Source: Heterotrichella gracilis (Eukaryota > Sar > Xanthophyceae > Tribonematales > Xanthonemataceae). Taken from it: a stretch of DNA of 64,000 bases. Shown piece after piece: positions 47,401 through 57,600 of this stretch. Each line of letters starts with the position of its first letter. The first letter of the stretch is position 1. The position numbers were made by a program, and so were the translations under genes. The stretch is taken from contig JAULBX010012652.1 in assembly GCA_032358255.1 (NCBI GenBank), positions 37,787 to 101,786 of the forward strand, read 5' to 3'. Under the pieces are notes generated by a model. The model was not told the origin of the DNA. It searched no databases and saw nothing but the letters and a program-made list of their open reading frames with translations.

Positions 47401-50188
47401 GCAATAGGCGTGCTTCTCAGTATGGTGGAAGTCTTCCAGTTGGCTATATTTAGTATATTTGAGATGAAGACGGTGGGGTAATGTGGCGGGTGGCATTAGT
47501 GGCATTTGTTTTGCACTACATATGACCACAAAAGCTCTTGGATACATGTAAACTATAATCACTATGCTGGGAATACTCCAAACCCAAAATCTCACATGGG
47601 TTGATCATGTGTATGTAGTGGATCTAGGTAATCTAAGAACTTCTATGATGGCGCTGGCAGTGTGCTGCCTTGCACTCCCCATTACATATGTGACCTAGCT
47701 TGATGGACTTCTAGCTGATGCGTTTCATGGTGTTGGCAGCCAAACTCCACCCACCCCAATGATTGCCACCAAGGCTTTTTTGAAGCTGCCAACCATATTG
47801 TGAAGGCGCCAGCTATAAAGGAAGCCGCTAAGAACTTCATACGGCTGATGTTCCCATTCCCTGCGTTGAGTGGATTAAGTGGACCGGATGGGATGCCATT
47901 TAACGCAAGTCAGAGCGCTTTATCTGAAAGCAGATATATTGCCTTCCATGTTCGGCCTTTTGGTACGGGCGACAGGTGCATGGATGATTGGGAGCGAGCA
48001 GCAGGTAATGTTTTTGGCTTAACAACATTGAAAACGTCTGTCATCCTCTGATTGCAATTCCATTCTTGTATGCTTATGCTTTGCCATATAAGATATAATA
48101 GATTTGTTTCATATGATTTGCATCAACCTGGAAGACTGCTAGTACTGAGCGCCGCTTAAGGCATTCTTTAGTGGTGCAGTTTGCATGGGATGCTCTAGGT
48201 GTTCAGGTTGTACTTGCCCCACAGGAAACAATCTGACGTTCATGGAGGACTGTACCCCGCCCAATTTGCACGCGACGCTGGCGGTTACATTGCAACAAGC
48301 CATAACAAATTACAACCTGAGCGTAGTCTTTGGGGTAGCCTCGCCAGGTATGTGCATTCATCAGTAATCTTAGTAAGCCACTTTCCGGGTCTTGATACCC
48401 CCGTGACCGCAGCAATTTTGGCTGAAAAGTGTGCTAATCGCCACACAGAGATCTCCGACTAAACACTGTTGTGACAATGTCGGAGGGATATCCATGTTTC
48501 CTAACTTGCTGAAATATGCGCGCATGAATGTGTGTCTTAAACAATAAACGCCATTTCTGTGGAGAAAATATATCATAAGAAAACATTGCTTCTGTTCAAT
48601 AAGGGGATGTGAATTATGACAGCATACAAGGGGTATACCTTTTCGGACCAGTTTTGTAGCCACAAGCATTTAGGTAATACATCAAGATCAGCATGTCAGC
48701 CTCAAAACATGCGACGCCAGCCAGTTTCCCCTCCATTTAGCACTGTATGCACCAGTTGCTGGATGTGCAACTTGAGGGTCTTGTTGGGAATATACGCATC
48801 CCTTGATTGCTTCAAACAAAGGCCCATAATCGAGTCTGGATTGGGTTATCTATTTATGCAATCTATTGGTAGATTAGGTAGGTTTGGCACTATACATCTC
48901 ATCGCAAGACCACAAAGTACCACACCACCCTCAACTCGTTGTATTTTCTATACATGTATCAATAAGTTACAGCAATACTGAGAGGGTATCGCGTGGTTAC
49001 TAGCATTGTGTCGTTGCAGCCATTAGACCAACAATCATGATGCTCCTTGAAAGGCACGGGGGCTTTCCTGCGGTCCACTGGCTCGACCCGCATGACACAC
49101 GCTTCCATTGGGGAAAGCAGGTGGGTGGTGAAGGCCATATTGGTATTGGTTTTTAATAGTCCCCTGGGTCAAGAAGAAATCACGCACAGTGTTGTCAACC
49201 TGCTTTGCTGCATAATTCAGGGGTAAATGTTTTAAATGTTTTCACCTCTGGCTACATAGCAAATTCCAGGATACAGTCAAGCAGCAATCCATCCTCCTGT
49301 GGGGCACCAAGCAGTAGAGCATAATGGGTGCGCGTATTCTAGGTGCATTCTCTAGAATGGAGTACATGATCATGGCCCATGAGCAGCATCAAGCTTGGCA
49401 GCCTCTGTAGGAAGCGTGCTGCCCAGAAGTGTGCCTTCACCAGATCAGCATTTTGCGCGCCCATCCTCATCTGCCTAGTGGATGTTGCCCAGCGTGTGTC
49501 ATGTATGTACATTGTAAGTGGAGACGACGGCAGTAATGCCAGTTTAGGGAAGTCGCAGAGCTCTGCTGCTGCTGTTCTGAATCAAGGAGTTGACAACATT
49601 GGCATTTATTTTGATTGCGCTCCCCTATCAAAAGCTTTGTTGGCAATATTGTGGAGATTGTGATTTGCCCCGATTCCTTGCAGATTCAAATCTGTATTTG
49701 GCAGCCCCTGTGGAGCAGGAGATTGCACCCATTGTCAGTGGATTTGTCCTCAAGGGCCAGAATATATTTTAATATATTCAAAATGAATGAACAAACCTTC
49801 TATGTGTATAACTTGACATGCTCCTTTTTTTTATCTTAGTTGTGAATGAATGTAGCCCTTTTGGCCTCACTTATATATGTTTGTTTTGGTCAGCGAGGTG
49901 AATTCTTGCAACAACACCTCCAACAGTCTAATGAGCCAGGGTTGGCTCCCTCATGACTGTCTCAAAATTCCTGTTTATATTTTCTACGTTTTCCTACAGG
50001 AGATCTCCGGTCGCGAGCGAGGCAGCCTGTACCTGGCAAGCTTGGTAGAGCAGGAAATTGCGGTCCATGCCAGTGTCTTCTTGGCATGCCCCCGCTCTAG
50101 CTTCACCACATCCATTCTGCGAGAGCGCCTGGCCATCTATCCAGATCGGCCCAACTTGGTGTACCCCAATGTGACGACGCCTTGGTAG
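44468..50188 (+). CDS. O-fucosyltransferase-like glycosyltransferase, signal-anchored
   Basis: Exons 44468-44542, 45330-45577, 45826-45929, 46368-46516, about 46969-47189 (disrupted or split), 47740-48004, 48225-48347, 49020-49120 and 50000-50188 (TAG). All phases agree except inside the fifth. The first exon begins MGDSLGRGHGPDLLFLLRLA, a signal peptide or anchor for the ER/Golgi. Family marks: YLFPIQLFGPNNQF and TLNRTLILPAF near the N-terminus, SRYIAFHVRPFG (the HxR motif of GDP-fucose protein O-fucosyltransferases), and the C-terminal LASLVEQEIAVHASVFLAC then SSFTTSILRER. The reaction would be fucose transfer from GDP-fucose to Ser/Thr or a glycan. In the fifth exon the frame PLAHYIPLDQLMCKVHHPEL must shift by one base to continue as ECSLTVLEALHNVTAGHRY near 47045-47065. 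This could be a 40-nt intron (47018-47057), an assembly error or a true break. An exon-9 echo lies at about 49676. Confidence 0.8.
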
Positions 50189-51180
50189 TGCCGGAATGGT
50201 ATGGTATGGGAAATAGTGCGAATTGGTATTGGGAGATAAACCCTAAATCCGGGATTACCTCACAGATATTAGGGTGCTTATGGCAACATATTTCAGAAGG
50301 GGAATTAAAGGTTATCATTGCGATCATCCAGCCTATGTCTGAGTATTGTTCGTCATTTATTGCTTTTGGTTTACTTCCACAATGTACTTTTGAGAGGACA
50401 CTGTTACAGTAACGGATGGTATCATCCCAGCGCCATGTACGTCATGGTATTAAAAACATCACGTGGGCCTTTTTCCCACCCCTGCATATAACTATCTTTG
50501 CTCTGATTTCAACTTATAAGAGGGGATATCAGGAGGGGATATTTGGACCAGTCATTTACACTTCACCTACACCACTTTTTTTGGAGCTCATGCATCCTCG
50601 GCTTATATGTTATTCAAATTTGCATTCTTATGATTTTTTTACACTCTAATCAACCTATTTTTTTGCCTCAGTACCCTACTGGCAGTGGTGATTAATGGTG
50701 ATCAGCTGTGTGTATACTTGTATTAATTGTATGCGCAATCAACTGTACTTACAGATATTACAACATGCGCTAGCTACATCGTCCACCTGGTCAACAACTC
50801 CAAATGCATGTAACCACGTTGTACAAATACAGTGATTGAACAACCATATCACAGGGTGCCTTGTGCCTTTAGCTACTTCCTGAGCAGCACCAGCAGCACT
50901 GCAAACTGTAGGGACCAGTGGATTTTTGTTTGTCGACTACTGATCTCCACTACCTGGCAGATGCAGGTCCCTGGCAGATGCAGTGTCCCGACACTGGTCT
51001 GACTAGTTTGTTGCATATATGTATACACAATTATTGGTGACTCACTGAGTTGAACTCAGCCATGCTTTCCTCTGCACACACGCGTGGCCCACCCAAGTGC
51101 CCACCCAGGGGTCCAGCCGGCTGCCCAGCATTCTGGCAAAATGAGTGAACCTAACTTAGCCAAAATGAAGTTAAAAATTA
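50189..51180. other. Intergenic stretch (50189-51180)
   Basis: AT-rich, with no exon recognised. It separates the fucosyltransferase-like gene from the decayed armadillo copy. Confidence 0.4.
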
Positions 51181-53210
51181 TGTACAGTGTACAGTGTACC
51201 AACGTTGGGATGGTGATGCCATTGAGCCTTTTCATGCTGGTATTTGAGATATAGGCCACCATAAAATGCCATGCATAAACAATTGTGTCCAATACCAACG
51301 TGGACGTGCTCATTGGTGATGACATCACTGACTGGTGACCATCCCGACTTCAGACGCTCAGCCCAAGGCTTGAGGTTAGCCGCTGTAGTATCGCTGGGGG
51401 CAATCACGTACGCACGCGATTAAATCAAGTTTCACGCACACACTTCAGTTTCAATTTTACTGAAGAATGCAGCACCGAGTGTTCATTACTATTCGCATTG
51501 TGGCCTCGGCATGCATCTACACTCTGAGGCGGCGCCAATGGGCAACTATCAGAACCCGTAAATCAATGGGTGCTGCTTCCCACAGGCAGTTTGACCCTGG
51601 GAGGGCTCGTAGTGACACTTTTATGCTCCCATCCTGCTTCCACACAGACCTTGCTGCTGCTGCTGTTGGTTTTTCCACCATATTTTCTCATGTCTCTAGT
51701 TTGAGACTTATTCACCCACTTCTGTCTTTGATGGACTCTATGTCTGTTGATATCTGATATGACAGACAGTCTCCAGTATGCGAGACTTATTTACTCACTA
51801 TACTGTTCATGACATTGTGGACGTTGAGTCCCAATGTCTCTAGGGGCACACAGGGCAATAAGCCGATGACGGCTTGGAACGCCTTTTGGTTGTTTGTTTG
51901 TTTGTAAATCAATTACTTTGCAATCGGATTGCAGCATGGATCTGCGCAAGTCACCTGTCCTGGTGCTCCAAAATCTAGCAGTATAGCCTTGTTCTCTGGG
52001 GGAGACTCCCCACAGAATGGGCAATATGTGCACCACACGTGTTTACTGTAACACATCGCTGCAGCGTTTGTCTAATTGAAGCTAGGTTACGCTGTGCTGT
52101 ATACCAGCTACACCCACTTGTGAGCCCGGCATATACATGTTCCATAGTGATTCTCATCTATCTCAGCCCACCACAAAGGCCGGTGTGCAGCTGTGCACTG
52201 CAAGGCAACCCCCGTGTGCAACGCTGCACGCATTTGACATCATCCATGCTTAATGCAATGGTCTTGCATTGCCCGCAATCTCCAATTTTATCATGGTTTT
52301 GGATTCAACCATGCGCTGGGGAATTTGATTAGTTTGAGGCGATTCTGGAGGACTGTAGTATGCACGCTGTGCAGCCATGGCTGGCAACTTCTTTTGGGTG
52401 CAAGGGTGCTGCCGCCTTTGCCATGCATGATCAAGGCCGCCTTGGGGCCCATTCGGGATGCTCCTATGATAGGACTTACATGTAGCTGTGAATGACACTT
52501 GCTACACTTGCTGGCTGGCTGTTCAAGCCTTGTGTCGCTTCGAGGTGATAGCATGGCACTGCTGCTGTAATAGCAGCTGTATGGCAAATAATTTGCCAGT
52601 ATAAGTGTTCGGACCAGGCGTGTCAAGGAGGAGCTGGTGCAGCAGGGGATCATCCAGGTCATGGTCCTGCTGACTGCTACTGCGCCAAGAGCGGGAGGAT
52701 GTGCGGCAGATTTCCATTTGGATTATGTGGATCATGCAGCGGCTGGCCAGAGGCACAAAGCAACGCTGGGATGCAGTCCGCAGTTCAATTGCGGAGGCAT
52801 CTGGGAGCAGGTTGCAAAGGACTTCTTTTTCAAAAGAAGGCTGGGACAACAAGGTACATACTGATCATTGATTACGTACTGTTCCAAAACTTTATGCTAT
52901 ATCACGTTGGAACTATTTACAAGATTTTACAAGATTTTATTTGACAGTCACATTCAGGGAGCCAACCCGGGGTCACAAGACTGTTGGGGGGGGGGACTAT
53001 TCTTTTACCACAAATATTTTTTTCCCATTGCAAATACTTACAATTAAAGCAACAAAAAGGTTGTTGACTGTGACCAACCCAGGTATGGTATTTTGTGCAC
53101 ACTTATAAGCAGTAATTGCCGATCTGTTCGTCTCTCACGAAACCAACCCCTTGGCAGTCCCTGGTTGCCAAACTTTATACTGGTCGTTGCACTTTGAACC
53201 TTTGCAGTCC
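51181..53210 (+). pseudogene. Decayed duplicate of the armadillo gene at 40-43 kb
   Basis: Blocks matching the intact gene appear in the same order. 51199-51250 matches about 40942-40988 (GTTGGGATGGTGATG). 51477-51560 matches 41075-41150. 51915-51985 matches 41228-41290 (CTGCGCAAGTCA, then CCTGTCCTGGTGCTCC). 52075-52330 matches 41650-41880. 52375-52500 matches 41945-42050 (GCAACTTCTTTTGGGTGC). 52600-52855 matches 42110-42336, including AGGACTTCTTTTTC. 53105-53205 matches the 3' flank at 43120-43235. Frames are broken by many indels and stops. The counterpart of the last coding exon (42644-42907) is missing, since only about 240 nt separate blocks that are about 780 nt apart in the intact gene. 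A LINE tail sits inside at 51811-51905. The duplication therefore covered at least 2.2 kb, including 3' flank, and is old. Confidence 0.85.
51811..51905 (+). mobile_element. LINE 3'-tail fragment inserted in the decayed armadillo copy
   Basis: Begins GACATTGTGGACGTTGAGTC, then GGGGCACACAGGGCAATAAG, a perfect AAGCCGATGACGGCTT stem-loop, GGAACGCCTTTTG and a (TTTG)n tail. Armadillo-like sequence resumes directly after it at about 51915, so it inserted after the duplication. Confidence 0.85.
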
Positions 53211-54692
53211 ACTGCCTTGATGAAAGGCCGTGAAGCCAGTGTCGCAAGCTTGGAAGCCCTTGTAAGTGTGTCACACCAACTCTTGGTTAGGTCTTCCACC
53301 AAAACCTACGACTTTATCCAGACCTGAAAGCCGCATGGGTGACATTCCATGCAATTAGACCAAAGTAGATTTCTGGTAAACGCGGCCACGTTGAAGCGGT
53401 TTCATGGCCAGTGATCCCGAGGTGAGGTGCTGGCCGCTGGGCTCCCCTGGTATACCTAGGTCTAGCCTGCGTTTGTCAAACGTAACAGCGTACAAGTTGG
53501 TTGCAAATGTGCCCACAAATAGACCGCATGGGAGGGGAGTGTACCAACCTGCTTTATATGCATGCATATGCATTCTTGGGCCCGCTCAACGGTCCTGGAC
53601 AGGTAACACCCGTCCCTTGGGTGCTTAGTCCGTGTATTGCTGGACGCAGACACATACACTTTGCTATCATCCTCTTGCTGTTCGCACTAAAACTACTGGG
53701 TGCAAGGCTTTGCTTGTGCCAGCCTTTTGTATGCCGTTGCCTTAGAGCATTGAGATGTGCTGAAATGCGGCGTGGGTTTTAATTTAGGTGCTCACCTGTC
53801 GCTTTTCATCTGCTTACCAATCTATTGTTTTATGTGGGATCTTTAGTCACAGCCCACTCTGGCTTGTCACAAACGGCGCAGAGCTTTCCTATGCTGGCGC
53901 TAACTTTACTATTTAAACGGTTTTAACGGTGTGACGTAGTTCCGATGGGTACACTAGGATGGGGACACTGCTTTAGGGTTGAGAGCACACTACCTTCACC
54001 CCCCACCTCCTCAGGGTCCCTCTCGACCTGCTTAATGAGCCTTGCAGTTCAGTTACGTTTTTCAGAAATAATAAAGAATAAAAATGGCGCTTCATATGTG
54101 AGGGAGTGGGCTACTGGGATGCTGGGGTTGAGGGTGTTTTGAACAAGCCAACCTTTTCCATTAGAAACCAGTGCAGGGCAAACGTTTCAGGAATATACAC
54201 TGGGACAAATTGGCAAGGTGCATCTGAGTTGTAGGTGAAGCTAATAAAAACGCTGGCTTGTGTTGGTCTGCCATTGTAAGCCCGAATCCACCCTGGCCCT
54301 GCCCTCCCTGGCAACACTTGCATACCCCCTCGCTCTGCAGGGCTAGGCGAAGCAGGCTGCCACCATTAATTGCTGCCCATGGCATGGGGACACAATAGGT
54401 GAAAGGCGGCCCCGTGTAACACGCCCTAGGCTAGCAACAATCTCAGCACAGGCACAAATGATGCAACTTTGGGCAGCAGCGTCCGTCAGCCACTGACTGC
54501 TACACTGGGTGGCAAATACAGCCACGGTGACTGGTGTTTGTCTTCTTTGATGTGGGTGCTGTCACACTGGTTACATAAGAAGGGGAGGCTGTACATCAGC
54601 TGCGACTGATCAAGACACCAGCCACGCTTCATTGCTGAGTATTCGTTCATCGCCGCCCTTCTTCTCTATTACACAATAGTGTGGCTCTTAAA
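53211..54692. other. Intergenic stretch (53211-54692)
   Basis: A short exon-like segment at 53210-53262 (AG acceptor, 18 open codons starting STALMKGREASVAS, GTAAGT donor) is not attributable to any gene. The rest holds the upstream region of the CASP gene with no recognised exon. Confidence 0.35.
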
Positions 54693-57600
54693 ATGTCTCT
54701 GACCCTCTCCGCCCTGACCACAAAGGGTTCCTCCCCGGGAGGCCACATGGATAACCCCCTTGCAAGCCCAACAGCCTCCGCAACAGCAGTCTTTGATTTC
54801 TGGAAAGGTAAGAGTGTTCGGGGCCGAGGTTTGCTTTTTTTGCACATATTGCATGGGGTTGAGGAAGGCAAGGATAGCTACTTTCAACTGATTATTGGGG
54901 GTCATGAACTGCCCTATACCTGGTACCTGGCTACTCTCAATTTGGTACCTAAAATGCGTGCTTTGATAGGGTGGATAACTCCCTTCTCGACATTTCATGC
55001 AGAATTTGACTTGGAGAGCTACCGCATCAAGCTGGATGAGGCGGGCATGGAGATAGCACAGAACCAGGAGGGGAGCGTGAAGAACAGGCGCAGGCTGGCG
55101 GACAGCACAAAAGGTGGGAACCACGGCAAGCGCCTAGCAAACCCCTACGATGCCCTACTTATGCGATACCCAAGCAACGCACTGCCAAAAAACCAGCCAA
55201 GGGAAAGATTTACTTTGGCAGACAGCATTTCAAGCAGCAAACTATAGCAGTCTAGAAAAAAATAGTCCCTGGCATCTTGTGACTTGGGGGATGAAGAGGC
55301 GATTACCTCCAAAGATACACCCTGGTCTCAGCCAATGTTTCCCTGTTTCCAGAGTTCAAGCGCGGTGCGGGGGCGGATGTGTCACGGGAGGTGGCCCCGC
55401 TGCTCAAGGCCTACCAGGAGGAAGTGGACAGGCTGACGGCGAGGTGCGGGGGGGTGGGGGCTTGGGACCTGCACAATCAAACATAAGTCCCTACTCTAGT
55501 ACATACCTCTAACAGCAAAGTCATGCAGTCCGACTCATACAGTATGACTATAGTCAGTGTGCAGTGACATCCTAAACCCGCTGCTTGAGCTGTAGCACGA
55601 GGAGGTGGGCAGGCTGACGGGGAAACCCTTAACACTTCTTCTTAAACCCTAACCGCATCTTGGCATTGCCGAGCCCAACTCTGATTCCCGGATTTTTGTT
55701 GCTCGCGCAGGGCTAAGTTCAGCGAAAGTGCGTTCCTTGACCTGTACCAGCGCCTTTACGAGGCCCCCGACCCCACTCCTGCGCTCACATCCGCACTGGT
55801 AAGGGTGTGGGGTTCTGGGAACCCTTTCGTGACCTGGTCCTGGTGGCTATGTTGAAATCGCAATCTTGTGAAGCTTCCCCAGTTATTGTCCAGTGAACTA
55901 CTCTGCCAAATGTCACTTAATGTTTGCATATCATTTACCATCTGTCTGCCCGGTTATTACCCTGGTATTACCCTCGGTATTGCCATTGGGATGGTCATCA
56001 CTGAAATTCCCCGCCAAATGCGTTGGGGTCTCTGGTTGTTTGCCAAGAAAGTCAGTGTAGTTGATTTATTTGTTCACTTGTTTTGTTTCTCCAGGAATCT
56101 GCGTCTCGCTCCGCTGGGCTTGAGGCTGAGGTGCGTCGCGTGTCCGCTGAACTGGCGGAGTACCAGAGCGAGAGCAAAACCCTAGTCAACCAGGAACTGA
56201 CCCTAAGGGGGCTGCAGGACAGGGTGCGCACGCTGGAGGCGGCGCTGGAGGAGAAGGTGGGTGAAAGGAAACGCGCAAGTGAGCGGCCATGATTTTCCAT
56301 GCATGGAGATGTGACACATGTGTCTGGAGGACTAATATATATATCCATGCACCCGCAAATGTGTGCACGGTGGAGGAATGCTCCACCCTTGTCCAGGCGC
56401 ACAATGCACAGCAGCAGCATGGGTTCCGCTCATGTGCACACACACACATTTGTATACAGGTATGGGAAAAGGTTGCAATTGCTGCAATCACATATCACAA
56501 TCACAGTCATCGCAGTCGGAGCTGAACCCATGCATGCGTGCAGGAGCGCACCCTTGTGGAGGCGCAAGCTGCCGCCGCTGCCGCTGAGAGCGAGCGGGCA
56601 ATGGTTGAGCTGCAGGAGCGGGAGGGGGAGCTGGCGGCGCAGCTGGCGGCGGCTCAGGCAAGTGCACGGGCATGGAAGTGTGGGGGTAGCTAGGGTTGCA
56701 ATGGGTGCGACAATCCCAAGATCTGTAGCTGGAGGGAGTTACCATGCTTGTCGGCATGAGCTGCGTGAATGGAAGCGCCTAGCAAGTGGGGATAGTTCAG
56801 GCAAGAGCGCGCATGTTGTGACCCCCAACCCCTACATCATGAAACCTCTCTTGTGTGGCACTCAAAAACTCTAAACTTGGGAACCCTGTAAGTGCAGGCG
56901 TCCCTCCAGGCCCTGCAGCGCGCGCACCACGCGGGTCAGAGCCAGCTGTTCTCGTGGCAGGAGAAGACAGAGGAGGAGCAGGTGTGCCCATACTACGCTT
57001 ATTAGATGAGACATTTGTGCAGGAGGGAAATCAATCCTCTGATCATAAATCATGATGCGCATGTGATGTGGAGACAGGCCTGGGCTGTTATGAGAGTGCT
57101 GTAAGTGTACCTGGGTTGTGTACCTGTAATTTTCCTTTTGCCACGCCCCGCCTTTGCAGGCCACCATGCGTGCTGCCCTGGAGATCGCAGGTGCGGATCT
57201 GGACAGGGCACAGTCTAGGCTGGCGGCACTGGAGGCAGAAAAGGTGTCATTGGTGGCACAGGTGAATGCCCCCTCATATGCATTAGTCGTTGTGTGGGGC
57301 TCCTATGGTGTGCTCTTTTGTCACACCGCTCATACTGTATCACATTTATACCCTGTTTGATCATTTTATAACCCATTTGCTGTATTGTGAGTTTCTGCTG
57401 CATTCTTTGCCACCCTGCTCCTTTCCTACCCCACTCTTTCCCTTTCCACAGTTGGAGGGCGGAGGTGGGCCAGGGGGTGCTAAGGAAGGGAGGGAGGGGG
57501 AGGCAGAGCTGCGCAGTGAGCTGTCATCAGCACGCGAGCTGGCATCAAAGCTGCGAGCAGAGGTGAAAACCGTCAAAACCCTGGGCAAGACCCCCCACCT

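Noticed and set aside
53210-53262. Short exon-like segment with AG and GTAAGT
   Set aside because: Eighteen codons with no family match and no partner exon in phase; kept only as a note.
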